Below the pieces are notes generated by a model. That model was given only the letters and a program-made list of their open reading frames with translations. It made no database searches and had not been told where the DNA came from. Shown piece by piece: positions 1 to 8,169 of a stretch of DNA of 64,000 nucleotides. The position numbers and the translations under genes were made by a program. Source of the stretch: an uncultured Clostridia bacterium (lineage in GTDB: Bacteria; Bacillota; Clostridia; Oscillospirales; Ruminococcaceae); assembly GCA_945876755.1 (NCBI GenBank), contig CAMCPM010000006.1, positions 1 through 64,000 on the forward strand. Direction: 5' to 3'. Position 1 is the stretch's first letter. Each line of letters begins with the position of its first letter.

Positions 1-90
1 TTCTGCTGGTTGTTATTCTGCTGTCTGTTGTTCTGCTGGTTGTTATTCTGCTGTCTGTTATTCTGCTGGTTGTTGTTCTGCTGATTGTTC
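1..90. repeat. 30-bp tandem repeat, three copies
   Basis: Three consecutive 30-bp units start at 1, 31 and 61, each beginning TTCTGCTGGTTGTT and differing at a few positions. They encode the Gln/Asn-rich repeat of the minus-strand gene, so 30 bp equals ten codons and keeps the frame. Copy number probably varies by slippage; this is inference. Confidence 0.85.
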
Positions 91-122
91 TGGCGGTTCT
101 GGTTATTGTTCTGGTTATTCAT
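1..122 (-). CDS. Asn/Gln-rich low-complexity protein, N-terminal part (runs off the window)
   Basis: The first 40 codons of a minus-strand gene are visible. ATG lies at 122-120, about 8 bases after a good AAAAAGGAG ribosome site. The peptide is almost only Asn and Gln with a few Arg (begins MNNQNNNQNRQNNQQ), encoded by 30-bp tandem repeats. There is no signal peptide or charged start, so the N-terminus is probably cytoplasmic and disordered. It is divergent from malQ, and both starts share about 130 bp of upstream DNA. The body of the protein lies outside the window, so no function can be given. The good ribosome site and unbroken frame make a real gene likely. Confidence 0.7.
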   Translation of the reverse strand, partial: MNNQNNNQNRQNNQQNNNQQNNRQQNNNQQNNRQQNNNQQ

Positions 123-189
123 CTTAAAAATCTCCTTTTTATTTTTCTCCGTATATTTTATTTCAACGGAGCCAAATTATACACAACGC

Positions 190-218
190 TTGAAAATCAT
201 TAAAACATGGTGTATAAT
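190..218 (+). promoter_or_regulatory. Promoter of malQ-queF
   Basis: TTGAAA at 190-195 and TATAAT at 213-218 are separated by 17 bp, a near-consensus vegetative promoter about 30 bp before the malQ start. Confidence 0.75.
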
Positions 219-249
219 GATATTAATTATTTGCAAAGGAATGATTTTT

Positions 250-1791
250 ATGCACAGCAGCGGAATTTTACTGCACATTTCCAGTTTGCCCGATAAATAC
301 GGTATAGGCACCCTCGGCGCAGAGGCCCATAAATTTGTCGACTTTCTCGTAAAAAGCGGCCAGGAATACTGGCAGATACTTCCTATAGGACCGACAGGCT
401 TCGGCGATTCGCCATATCAGAGCTACTCGGCCTATGCAGGAAATCCTCTTCTTATAGATATTCAGACGCTTATTGACGAGGGACTTGTTTCTGCCGACGA
501 CCACGATTTGCAGGTCATAGAAAAAAAGCAGAAATTTACCGATTATGCTCAGCTTGACAGCTTTAAGCAGATCGTACTGAAAAAAGCCTGCGCAAGCTTT
601 TTTGCAAAAGCAGATGCAAAGGAACTTTCCCGTTTTGAGCAGTTCTGCGAAAAAAACAGCTTTTGGCTGGACGACTATGCGCTTTTTACCGCACTGAAAA
701 AGAATTTCCGCAACGTTATGTGGACGGAATGGGACGATGATATCCGTCTGCGCCGCCCCGAAGCTCTTGAACGGTACTCAAACCTGCTTGCTGACGAAAC
801 AAAATGCGTGAAGTTTATTCAATATAAATTCTTCGAGCAGTATTTTGCCCTGAAAAAATACGCAAATTCAAAGGGCATAAAAATTTACGGCGATATGCCG
901 ATATACGTTTCCATGGACAGCGCCGACATCTGGGCAAGTCCCGAGCTTTTTATGCTTGACGACGACTGCCGCCCGGTAAAAGTCGCAGGCTGTCCTCCCG
1001 ATGATTTTTCACCTACCGGTCAGCTTTGGGGCAATCCTCTGTACGACTGGGAATACATGGAGATAACAGGCTACAAGTGGTGGATATCAAGAGTAAAATA
1101 TTCTGGAATACTTTTCGACCTTACCCGTATAGACCATTTCCGCGGCTTTGAAAGCTTTTATGCAATACCCTACGGCAACGAGACTGCGGAAATCGGCGAG
1201 TGGCTGCCGGGACCGTCAATGAAGCTGTTTAAAGCGATCCGTGCCGAGCTTGGAAACGTTGACCTTGTCGCAGAGGACCTCGGCTTCCTTACTTCCGACG
1301 TAAGAAAAATGCTGAAAGAATCGGGATTCCCGGGAATGAACGTGCTTGAATTTGCATTCGGCGGCGAAAACAGCAATTATCTGCCTCACAATTATGTAAG
1401 AAACAGCGTTACCTATATCGGTACTCACGACAACGACACTGCTGTTGGCTGGTATGAAAGCTCTGATAAAGCAACAAGAAAAAATGCAAAAAAATATATG
1501 GCTCTTACCAAAAAAGAGGGCGTAAACTGGGGCATGATAAGGACGGCTTATTCAAGCGTTTCCGACCTTGCAGTCATTCAGATGCAGGATTTTTTCGGAC
1601 TTGGCTCAGAAGCGAGAATGAATATTCCATCCACAATCGGAAACGGCAACTGGGCTTGGCGGCTTAACGGAGACGAGCTTACCGACAAGCTTGCGAAAAA
1701 AATCATGAAATATACCAAGCGTTATTTCCGCGCCCCCGTGAGGAAGAAAATCAAGGTCAAAGCAGTCAAGGCAGTCAAAAAAGACGTGTAA
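250..1791 (+). CDS. malQ: 4-alpha-glucanotransferase (amylomaltase, GH77)
   Basis: Transfers alpha-1,4-glucan segments between maltodextrins in the cytoplasm, supporting glycogen and starch-sugar use. The 513-residue product has the GH77 architecture. The RIDHFRG motif carries the expected nucleophile Asp295, the VAEDLG motif the acid/base Glu342, and the THDND motif Asp394, spaced as in Thermus amylomaltase. I chose the ATG at 250 because AAAGGA ends 9 bases before it and the conserved start HSSGILLHISSLP follows. A longer frame to 85 has no ribosome site and lies upstream of the promoter. The C-terminus is a short basic Lys/Val tail. queF follows after 16 bp in the same operon, an arrangement with no obvious metabolic logic. 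Confidence 0.95.
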   Translation: MHSSGILLHISSLPDKYGIGTLGAEAHKFVDFLVKSGQEYWQILPIGPTGFGDSPYQSYSAYAGNPLLIDIQTLIDEGLVSADDHDLQVIEKKQKFTDYAQLDSFKQIVLKKACASFFAKADAKELSRFEQFCEKNSFWLDDYALFTALKKNFRNVMWTEWDDDIRLRRPEALERYSNLLADETKCVKFIQYKFFEQYFALKKYANSKGIKIYGDMPIYVSMDSADIWASPELFMLDDDCRPVKVAGCPPDDFSPTGQLWGNPLYDWEYMEITGYKWWISRVKYSGILFDLTRIDHFRGFESFYAIPYGNETAEIGEWLPGPSMKLFKAIRAELGNVDLVAEDLGFLTSDVRKMLKESGFPGMNVLEFAFGGENSNYLPHNYVRNSVTYIGTHDNDTAVGWYESSDKATRKNAKKYMALTKKEGVNWGMIRTAYSSVSDLAVIQMQDFFGLGSEARMNIPSTIGNGNWAWRLNGDELTDKLAKKIMKYTKRYFRAPVRKKIKVKAVKAVKKDV

Positions 1792-1807
1792 ATAAGGAGG
1801 ACTTTTA

Positions 1808-2305
1808 ATGTCAGGACGCACCAAAAAAGAAACCGAGGGCGTTACGCTTCTCGGAAATCAGAAAACAAAATATCCCGATGATTATGCGCCGGAGGTTCTT
1901 GAAACATTCGTTAACAAGCACCCCGACAATGACTATTTCGTAAAATTCAACTGCCCCGAATTTACAAGTCTTTGCCCGATCACGGGTCAGCCCGATTTTG
2001 CAACAGTGTATATTTCCTATGTGCCGTCTGAACGCATGGTCGAAAGCAAGTCGCTGAAGCTTTACCTTTACAGCTTCCGCAACCACGGCGACTTCCATGA
2101 AGACTGCATGAATATCATCATGAAAGACCTGATCAGGCTTATGGACCCTAAATACATTGAAGTCTGGGGCAAGTTCACTCCGCGCGGAGGTATTTCCATT
2201 GACCCTTACTGCAATTACGGAAAAAAGGGTACGATGTGGGAACAAGTCGCTGTTGACAGACTCACTCATCACGACCTTTACCCCGAAAAGGTCGATAACA
2301 GATAA
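1808..2305 (+). CDS. queF: NADPH-dependent 7-cyano-7-deazaguanine reductase
   Basis: Reduces the nitrile of preQ0 to the amine of preQ1, the last soluble step before tRNA insertion in queuosine synthesis. The 165 residues match the short, unimodular QueF type. Catalytic Cys56 lies in [11 protein letters not shown] with Asp63 seven residues later, and the ESKSLKLY motif for NADPH follows near residue 80. The ribosome site AAGGAGG lies 9 bases before the ATG. The gene follows malQ closely and ends at an intrinsic terminator. The genes making preQ0 (queD, queE, folE, queC) are in a separate operon near 37-40 kb, so the pathway is split and this enzyme escapes the attenuator found there. Confidence 0.95.
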   Translation: MSGRTKKETEGVTLLGNQKTKYPDDYAPEVLETFVNKHPDNDYFVKFNCPEFTSLCPITGQPDFATVYISYVPSERMVESKSLKLYLYSFRNHGDFHEDCMNIIMKDLIRLMDPKYIEVWGKFTPRGGISIDPYCNYGKKGTMWEQVAVDRLTHHDLYPEKVDNR

Positions 2306-2347
2306 CAAACCAGATCATATCAGTTAAATTACTATAAAAGTATATAA

Positions 2348-2386
2348 GGGTATCGAGCAGCAAAACTCGATACCCTCTTTATTTTA
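2348..2386 (+). terminator. Intrinsic terminator after malQ-queF
   Basis: A perfect 10-bp stem (GGGTATCGAG at 2348-2357, CTCGATACCC at 2366-2375) with an 8-base loop is followed by a T-rich run. It lies 43 bp past queF. It separates that operon from the convergent ACT gene and may act on both strands. Confidence 0.9.
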
Positions 2387-2427
2387 ATTATGAGTTGACA
2401 AAGATTACCCTTTTACCGAACATTTTG

Positions 2428-2859
2428 TTACATATCGTAAACTTCTTCAGCCTTGAGAATAGTGAAGTTGTTTTCCTTGAGAGCCTCCACAGCCTTGTCG
2501 TTGTTCTCAACGCGGAGAATAACATATGCCTGATCCTCTGACTTGGAAATGAATGCGTACATATACTCAACTGAAATATTTGCCGCATAGAGACAATCCA
2601 TAGCAGCGGAAAGTCCGCCCGGCTTGTCATTGATACCGATCGCAATTACGTTTGTGAGAGAAACTGTGCAGTCGGCTTTTTTCAATACCTCGCAAGCCTT
2701 GTCGGGATTGTTTACGATAAGACGGAGAATGCCGAAATCCTTTGTATCGGCAACGGAAAGCGCACGGATATCAATGTCATTATCGCTGAGAAGCTTTGTT
2801 ACTGCACTGAGTCTGCCGGGCTTGTTCTCTACGAAAATAGAAATCTGCTTGATTAACAT
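2428..2859 (-). CDS. Tandem ACT-domain protein
   Basis: A 143-residue protein made of two ACT domains, roughly residues 1-68 and 69-143. The first opens with QISIFVENKPGRL and the second with GINDKPGGLS, the usual Gly-containing first loop of ACT ligand sites. ACT domains bind amino acids and normally regulate attached or partner enzymes. No catalytic domain is present, so this is probably a free-standing sensor. It is the last gene of the iorA-iorB-paaK operon, 28 bp after paaK, and GGAGGAA precedes the ATG. From that context I infer that it senses an aromatic amino acid and tunes these enzymes. Proteins of this kind commonly accompany phenylacetate-CoA ligases in anaerobes. Confidence 0.85.
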   Translation of the reverse strand: MLIKQISIFVENKPGRLSAVTKLLSDNDIDIRALSVADTKDFGILRLIVNNPDKACEVLKKADCTVSLTNVIAIGINDKPGGLSAAMDCLYAANISVEYMYAFISKSEDQAYVILRVENNDKAVEALKENNFTILKAEEVYDM

Positions 2860-2887
2860 AATTAGTTCCTCCTTTAATGCTTAAAAA

Positions 2888-4195
2888 TTAATCATGAAGC
2901 TTGCGCTTGTCGATAACGCGGACAGCCTTGCCCTCGCTTCGTGCGATAGACTTAGGCGATACAAGGTGTACCTTGGGATTGATACCGAGAATAGTCTTGA
3001 TAGCCTCAACAAGCTCGCGTTCCTTTTCCTGAATACCCTTGATAGTATCGGAGAATTGCTCCTCGCTCATTTCAACGTTGATATCGAGAGTATCGGTGTT
3101 GTTTACGCGGTCAACCTCGATTTGATAGTTTGGAGCGTAGCCCTGTTCAATAAGTACGGTTTCGATCTGGCTTGGGAATACGTTGACGCCTCTGATGATA
3201 AGCATATCATCGCTTCTGCCCATGGGCTTGGACATTTTGATAAGAGTTCTTCCGCAGGAGCATTTTTCTCTCGAGAGAACGCAGATATCACGAGTCCTGT
3301 AACGGAGAAGCGGAAATGCTTCCTTTGTAATACTTGTGAAAACAAGCTCGCCCTTTGAGCCTTCGGGAAGTACCTCTCCTGTGTCGGGGTCTATTATCTC
3401 GGCAATGAAATGATCCTCGTTGATATGCATACCCTTCTGTGCAGAGCACTCAAACGCAACGCCCGGACCGCTTGTTTCGGTCAGACCGTATATATCGTAT
3501 GCCTTGATTCCGAGAGATTTTTCTATCTCACGGCGCATTTCTTCGGTCCAAGGCTCAGCACCGAAAATACCTGCTTTAAGCTTCAGGTCGTCGGGAGTAA
3601 GTCCCATTTCCTTTACGGTTTCGCCTATGTAAGCTGCATATGAGGGAGTACAGCAGAGAATTGTCGAGCCAAGGTCACGCATAAACTGTATCTGTCTTTC
3701 GGTGTTGCCCGAGGACATTGGGAGAGTAAGACAGCCGACCTTGTGTGAGCCGCCGTTAAGTCCGGGACCGCCCGTGAAAAGTCCGTAGCCGTAAGCGACC
3801 TGACAAACATCATCCTTTGTTCCGCCGACAGCAGTGATAGCTCTTGCGCAGCAGTCCTCCCAAAGGTCAACATCGTGCTGGGTATAGAAAGCTACAACAC
3901 GCTTGCCTGTTGTGCCGCTTGTAGACTGTATCCTTACACATTCGGAAAGAGGCATTGCAAGCAGCCCGTAAGGATAAGCGTCACGCAGGTCAGCCTTTGT
4001 AAGGAAAGGCAGCTTATGCAGGTCAGCGGTAGACTTAATATCATCGGGAGTAACACCCTTTTCGTCCATCAGCTTTTTGTAGTAAGGCACATTCTCGTAA
4101 ACGTGCTTTACCTGAGCAACAAGACGCTCGTCCTGAAGCTTTTTCATGTCCTCCCGAGACATACATTCAATTTCTTTGTTCCAATAGTTTTCCAT
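2888..4195 (-). CDS. paaK: Phenylacetate-CoA ligase family (aryl-CoA ligase)
   Basis: AMP-forming ligase that activates phenylacetate or a related arylacetate with ATP and CoA. The 435 residues carry the ANL-superfamily signatures: STSGTTGK for the ATP phosphates near residue 95, YGLTETSGPG near residue 240, and RYRTRDI followed by a C-terminal lid domain. The start at 4195 is preferred because GGAGGA lies 7 bases upstream. The ATG at 4210 has no ribosome site and itself overlaps that Shine-Dalgarno. It lies between iorB and the ACT gene in one operon. With IorAB it could form arylacetyl-CoA for reductive carboxylation to arylpyruvate, or run the reverse way and make ATP from aromatic amino acids. 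The substrate (phenyl-, indolyl- or hydroxyphenylacetate) cannot be read from sequence. Confidence 0.9.
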   Translation of the reverse strand: MENYWNKEIECMSREDMKKLQDERLVAQVKHVYENVPYYKKLMDEKGVTPDDIKSTADLHKLPFLTKADLRDAYPYGLLAMPLSECVRIQSTSGTTGKRVVAFYTQHDVDLWEDCCARAITAVGGTKDDVCQVAYGYGLFTGGPGLNGGSHKVGCLTLPMSSGNTERQIQFMRDLGSTILCCTPSYAAYIGETVKEMGLTPDDLKLKAGIFGAEPWTEEMRREIEKSLGIKAYDIYGLTETSGPGVAFECSAQKGMHINEDHFIAEIIDPDTGEVLPEGSKGELVFTSITKEAFPLLRYRTRDICVLSREKCSCGRTLIKMSKPMGRSDDMLIIRGVNVFPSQIETVLIEQGYAPNYQIEVDRVNNTDTLDINVEMSEEQFSDTIKGIQEKERELVEAIKTILGINPKVHLVSPKSIARSEGKAVRVIDKRKLHD

Positions 4196-4249
4196 TGGCG
4201 TATCCTCCATATGTATATTTTTTCAGTCAAAGCTGTAATGTAGCAAATT

Positions 4250-4822
4250 TCATGCATTTCTGCCCAGCTCAAAAGCCTTTTTGTTAAGTTCAAGGAATTT
4301 CGGGGGAACACACTGCTCAATAGCGTCCTGCCAGAGCTTGTCGTCAAATTCGGTCTGAGAAGCAACCTTGCCCATAAGTACAACGTTTGAAGCCTTTGCG
4401 TTGCCTGCCTGCTCGGCAAGTCCGAGAGCGTCAACAGCTGTTACCTCAACACCTGCCGCCTTGATTTTTTCAATAATATCGGCAGGATACTCTGCCGCAC
4501 CCGTGATAACGGGCATGGGGTCAAGCTTCTGTGTGGAAGTTATCAGCTTTCCACCCTTTTTGAGATATGGAAGCCATCTTGCAGCTTCAAGCTGCTCAAA
4601 CGAGATAATAACGTCCGCTTCGCCCTTTTCGATAACGGGAGAGCAAACCTCGTCGCCGTATTTAACATATGTAACAACCGAGCCTCCGCGCTGGGACATT
4701 CCGTGTACCTCGGACACCTTAACGTCATAGCCTTGAGCAAGCAGAACATTTCCCAGAAGTCTCGAAGCCAGAAGCGAACCCTGTCCTCCCACGCCGACAA
4801 TCATAATAGACCTTGTATTCAA
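4250..4822 (-). CDS. iorB: Indolepyruvate ferredoxin oxidoreductase, beta subunit
   Basis: Small subunit of the oxygen-sensitive enzyme that interconverts arylpyruvates with aryl-acetyl-CoA, CO2 and reduced ferredoxin. The 190 residues are of the gamma-domain pyruvate:ferredoxin oxidoreductase family: a GVGGQGSLLASRLLG nucleotide-type loop at residues 11-25 and the EVHGMSQRGG motif near residue 38. It begins with TTG, 7 bases after AAAGGAAG; the next Met is inside the first strand. It follows iorA by 31 bp and precedes paaK, forming the usual anaerobic aryl-acid module. Confidence 0.92.
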   Translation of the reverse strand: MNTRSIMIVGVGGQGSLLASRLLGNVLLAQGYDVKVSEVHGMSQRGGSVVTYVKYGDEVCSPVIEKGEADVIISFEQLEAARWLPYLKKGGKLITSTQKLDPMPVITGAAEYPADIIEKIKAAGVEVTAVDALGLAEQAGNAKASNVVLMGKVASQTEFDDKLWQDAIEQCVPPKFLELNKKAFELGRNA

Positions 4823-4853
4823 TTAAAATCTTCCTTTCGTAAAGAAAAAATAA

Positions 4854-6581
4854 TTATTCTCCGATAGCGTCAAACTTGCAGACTTCGGTGCAGATACCGC
4901 AGCCTACGCACTGTGTATGGTCGATAACAGCCTTGCCGTCACGAACCGAGATAGCAGGACAGCCAAGCTTCAGACACATCTTGCAGCCCTTGCATTTGTC
5001 GGAAACCACCTTGAGCGCAGGCTTGTGCTTAACGTATTTGAGCAGCGCGCAGGGACGGCGTGAAATAATGACTGACGGCTCTTCCGCAGCAAGCTCTTCC
5101 TTGATAGCGGCTTCCGTTTCCGCAAGATTATATGGGTCAACAACTCTTACACGCTTGATGCCGATAGCCTTGCAGAGTTCTTCAAGATTAACCGCTGCAG
5201 CAGGGTCACCCTTGAGGTTCTTTCCTGTGGTAGGATTCTGCTGATGACCCGTCATGCCTGTGATAGAGTTGTCAAGTATGATAACTGTGGAATTAGTTGC
5301 GTTGTAAGCAATATTAACAAGCCCCGTCATACCGCTGTGCATAAATGTGGAATCGCCTATTACCGCAACAGTAGACTTCTCCGCATCTGCGCCTCTTGCC
5401 TTGTTGAAGCCGTGGAGTGCGGAAATTGAAGCGCCCATACAAATTGTCGTATCCATAGCGGAAAGCGGTGCGCTTGCGCCGAGAGTATAACAGCCGATAT
5501 CTCCCGAAACGGTTATCTTATTTTTGGACAAGCAGTAGAAAAGACCTCTGTGCGGACAACCTGCGCACATTACAGGAGGACGTACGGGAACGTTTCCGTC
5601 AAAAGCAGAGTATTCGTTCTTTACGCCGAGAAGCTTTTCTGCAACGACAGCCTGTGAAAATTCGCCGATATATCCGAAAAGCTCCTTGCCGATAACGTTC
5701 AGACCCAGCTTTTTGCAGTGAGTCTCGATGATATCGTCAAGCTCTTCAATAACGTAAACAGTCTTGTACTTTGCACAGAAATTCTTGATAAGGTCAACAG
5801 GCAGCGGATTAACAACGCCCAGCTTTAAGTAGGAAGCCTTGTCGCCCATTGCTTCTCTTGCGTACTGATAAGAAATACCGCTTGTAATGATACCGATATC
5901 GCCGCCGTTGTCGATAATTTTGTTAAGGGGCGATGTCTCAGCATATGTACGAAGCTTTTCAAGACGCTCCTCAACGAAAACGTGTCTGCCCCGTGCAAAC
6001 GCAGGCATCATAACATATTTCTGAGGATTTTTCACATATTCCTTCTGAGGAGGAACAACTCTGTCGCATATCTCGACCGCAGACTGTGAGTGAGCAACTC
6101 TTGTACACATACGAACGATAACGGGAGTATCAAATTCCTCGGAAAGCTCAAATGAGGTCTTTACAAACTCCTTGCACTCCGCAGAATCGGAAGGCTCGAC
6201 CATAAGTACCTTTGAGGCGATAGCGTGATGACGGGAATCCTGCTCGTTCTGTGATGAGTGCATTCCGGGGTCGTCTGCAACAGCAATTACCATACCTCCG
6301 TTAACACCCGTGTAAGCAGCAGTATAAAGAGGGTCTGCGGCAACGTTAAGACCAACGTGCTTCATTCCGCAGAATGAACGTGAACCTGCAATAGAAGCAC
6401 CGAGAGCAACTTCCATAGCGACTTTTTCATTAGGCGCCCATTCGGCGTAAATTTCATCATACTCCGCAGCGCATTCCGTAATTTCAGTAGACGGTGTACC
6501 GGGATAACTGGAAACAACAGTAACTCCGGCTTCATAAAGCCCTCTTGCGAAGGCAGCATTACCAAGCATAAGCTTCTTCAT
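4854..6581 (-). CDS. iorA: Indolepyruvate ferredoxin oxidoreductase, alpha subunit
   Basis: Catalytic subunit binding thiamine diphosphate and two [4Fe-4S] clusters. The 575 residues show the N-terminal pyrimidine-binding domain, a central ThDP domain with GDIGCYTLG near residue 360, and a C-terminal ferredoxin-like domain from residue 520. That domain has two cysteine clusters (CKGCKMCLKLGC and CVGCGICTEVC), as in archaeal and clostridial IorA. It is the first gene of the operon. A TATAAT box on the minus strand lies at 6625-6620, and AAAGGA stands 11 bases before the ATG. IorA works on indolepyruvate, phenylpyruvate and hydroxyphenylpyruvate, and the direction depends on the ferredoxin state. 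Confidence 0.94.
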   Translation of the reverse strand: MKKLMLGNAAFARGLYEAGVTVVSSYPGTPSTEITECAAEYDEIYAEWAPNEKVAMEVALGASIAGSRSFCGMKHVGLNVAADPLYTAAYTGVNGGMVIAVADDPGMHSSQNEQDSRHHAIASKVLMVEPSDSAECKEFVKTSFELSEEFDTPVIVRMCTRVAHSQSAVEICDRVVPPQKEYVKNPQKYVMMPAFARGRHVFVEERLEKLRTYAETSPLNKIIDNGGDIGIITSGISYQYAREAMGDKASYLKLGVVNPLPVDLIKNFCAKYKTVYVIEELDDIIETHCKKLGLNVIGKELFGYIGEFSQAVVAEKLLGVKNEYSAFDGNVPVRPPVMCAGCPHRGLFYCLSKNKITVSGDIGCYTLGASAPLSAMDTTICMGASISALHGFNKARGADAEKSTVAVIGDSTFMHSGMTGLVNIAYNATNSTVIILDNSITGMTGHQQNPTTGKNLKGDPAAAVNLEELCKAIGIKRVRVVDPYNLAETEAAIKEELAAEEPSVIISRRPCALLKYVKHKPALKVVSDKCKGCKMCLKLGCPAISVRDGKAVIDHTQCVGCGICTEVCKFDAIGE

Positions 6582-6713
6582 AGCGAAAAAAATCCTTTCT
6601 AAAACGCATTATTTATGATATTATACCATACTTTAATTGAAAATGGAAGTGATTTTATAAAAAATATGTGTGAAAATGACAAAAAAGGCTACGAATATTC
6701 AGTACGTAAGCCG

Positions 6714-6760
6714 TAAAAACAGAAAGTCCGCAAACAACGCATCAACGTCATTTGCGGACT
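6714..6760 (-). terminator. Terminator of tRNA-Leu
   Basis: A perfect 10-bp inverted repeat (6725-6734 with 6751-6760; minus arms AGTCCGCAAA and TTTGCGGACT) is followed on the minus strand by TTCTGTTTTT. It starts six bases after the tRNA CCA end. Confidence 0.85.
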
Positions 6761-6765
6761 AAATC

Positions 6766-6849
6766 TGGTGCGAGTAATGGGACTTGAACCCATACGTCAA
6801 AGACACACGCCCCTCAAACGTGCCTGTCTGCCTATTCCAGCACACTCGC
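6766..6849 (-). tRNA. tRNA-Leu(GAG)
   Basis: 84 nt including an encoded CCA. The acceptor stem is GCGAGTG paired with TACTCGC. The anticodon stem is CACGT with GCGTG around loop TTGAGGG, giving anticodon GAG. A long variable arm typical of class II tRNAs follows, then a T-arm with GGTTCAAGTCC. A dedicated terminator follows. Confidence 0.95.
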
Positions 6850-6944
6850 ATAATATTCAATCGCTCTTTATCAGCGACTTAGTTATTATATCATGTCGAA
6901 ATGTGCTTGTCAAGGGTTTTGAAAATATTTTTATGAATTTTTTG

Positions 6945-7760
6945 TTAATTCTCAAAATGTTCAAGAATAAACCTTGCAACGCTGTCACTGTCATTGTTTC
7001 CGATTATACCATCGGCAATAGCTTTCAGTTCGGGAGAAGCGTTTTCCACCGCATAACATTCGTCTGCGGCTTCAAACATGGGAATGTCATTCTTTCCGTC
7101 CCCGAAAACCACAAGCCTTTCACAGCCAAGACGCTTTTTCAGCTGCAATGCCGCATTAGCCTTGGTTGCGTTTTTCGGCAGTATTTCAAGCCATTGCTCG
7201 CCGCTGTAAATATCACGCTCATAAATGCAGCGGAAGTCCTTTTCAAGCGCCTTGTATGCCGGAAGAAGAACTTCAGGCTCGTCTATGCAGGTAAAATAAA
7301 AAACTTCGCCGTCCTGCATTTCCGCTTCGGTAACGGCAATTCTTTCACGGATGTCTCCTTTCCTCGTTTCAAGAAAAGCTTTCATACCCCGTGTACAGCG
7401 TTCGGGAATGTACGAAAACTTTTCCGAACCGTCCATAACGGAGTACACAATAGGATTAATCCCGAAACTCAGCAAAGTGCTGTAAATTCCGCAGGCAGCT
7501 TCATGGGTAAAGGTATTGGAAATCAACCGTTCACCGGTAATGCTGTCAACGGTAAATACGCCGTTGTAAATAATTATTGGTATTTTTTCTGTAAGTCCCG
7601 CCGCTGCAGGTATAGCCGTAACTGCCGAGCGTGCAGTCGCAAAAGAAAAAAGCAGTCCGCAGCCGATAAGACGGTTCAGTATCTCACAGCTTTCGGCTGA
7701 AATGCGCTGGTCGCTGCGGAGCAAAGTACCGTCAAGGTCGGAAATATAAAGAGTTTTCAC
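6945..7760 (-). CDS. HAD-superfamily phosphatase, Cof type
   Basis: A 271-residue haloacid-dehalogenase hydrolase of the Cof/type IIB class, which dephosphorylates sugar phosphates, flavin or pyridoxal phosphates. Motif I DLDGTL holds the nucleophile Asp near residue 8, motif III Lys lies in the KNATKANAL region, and motif IV GDGKND is near residue 218. The large C2 cap sits between motifs II and III. I prefer the GTG at 7760, which has AAAGGGG at a 7-base spacing. The ATG at 7766 is only one base from that site. It is flanked by two tRNA genes and appears to be a single-gene unit. The substrate cannot be inferred. Confidence 0.88.
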   Translation of the reverse strand: MKTLYISDLDGTLLRSDQRISAESCEILNRLIGCGLLFSFATARSAVTAIPAAAGLTEKIPIIIYNGVFTVDSITGERLISNTFTHEAACGIYSTLLSFGINPIVYSVMDGSEKFSYIPERCTRGMKAFLETRKGDIRERIAVTEAEMQDGEVFYFTCIDEPEVLLPAYKALEKDFRCIYERDIYSGEQWLEILPKNATKANAALQLKKRLGCERLVVFGDGKNDIPMFEAADECYAVENASPELKAIADGIIGNNDSDSVARFILEHFEN

Positions 7761-7862
7761 AGTCATACCCCTTTCTGCTTGCGGATAATTTCGTTAACGG
7801 AAACAGTATATCACAGCCGCCCGTGCAGGTCAACCGCTGTAAGGAAAATTTTTCACGGGCTA

Positions 7863-7891
7863 TTGATTTTTAAAATAATGTGTGCTATTAT
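7863..7891 (+). promoter_or_regulatory. Promoter of tRNA-Ala
   Basis: TTGATT at 7863-7868 and TATTAT at 7886-7891 are 17 bp apart, ending 12 bp before the tRNA. Confidence 0.65.
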
Positions 7892-7903
7892 AATAACATT
7901 AAA

Positions 7904-7979
7904 GGGGGTATAGCTCAGTTGGGAGAGCGGTTGCTTCGCATGTAACAGGTCAGGGGTTCGAATCCCCTTATCTCCACCA
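7904..7979 (+). tRNA. tRNA-Ala(CGC)
   Basis: 76 nt with encoded CCA. Acceptor stem GGGGGTA pairs with TATCTCC and contains G3:U70, the alanine identity pair. D-arm TAGCTCAGTTGGGAGAGC, anticodon stem GTTGC/GTAAC with loop TTCGCAT (anticodon CGC), and a standard T-arm GGTTCGAATCC. It reads GCG codons. A terminator follows two bases later. Confidence 0.95.
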
Positions 7980-7981
7980 TA

Positions 7982-8019
7982 AACAGTCTTGAATTTGCGC
8001 AGATTCGAGACTGTTTTTT
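7982..8019 (+). terminator. Terminator of tRNA-Ala
   Basis: A 13-bp stem (7982-7994 with 8003-8015, one G-T pair) and an 8-base loop followed by six T. Confidence 0.9.
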
Positions 8020-8070
8020 GATTTAGAGGTACACAATTTAGTATACATTTTTTTATCCGCACGAAAACTA

Positions 8071-8099
8071 TTGAAAAAGCGGTAATTTAGTGTTATAAT
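8071..8099 (+). promoter_or_regulatory. Promoter of mscL and the downstream operon
   Basis: TTGAAA at 8071-8076, 17-bp spacer, TATAAT at 8094-8099. It is the only clear promoter before ahcY, so it may drive the whole 8.1-14.4 kb run. Confidence 0.75.
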
Positions 8100-8169
8100 G
8101 TTTAAGATGTACTTATTAAAATGCGGAATGTTATGTTCCGTAAAATTTAAAACAAAGGAGTTTTTCAAA

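Noticed and set aside
1-90. CRISPR-like array of 30-bp repeats
   Set aside because: The repeats are directly tandem with no spacers and encode an in-frame Asn/Gln repeat behind a ribosome site.
6768-7700. 310-codon plus-strand frame over tRNA-Leu and the HAD gene
   Set aside because: It runs through a tRNA gene and is antisense to a well-conserved phosphatase.
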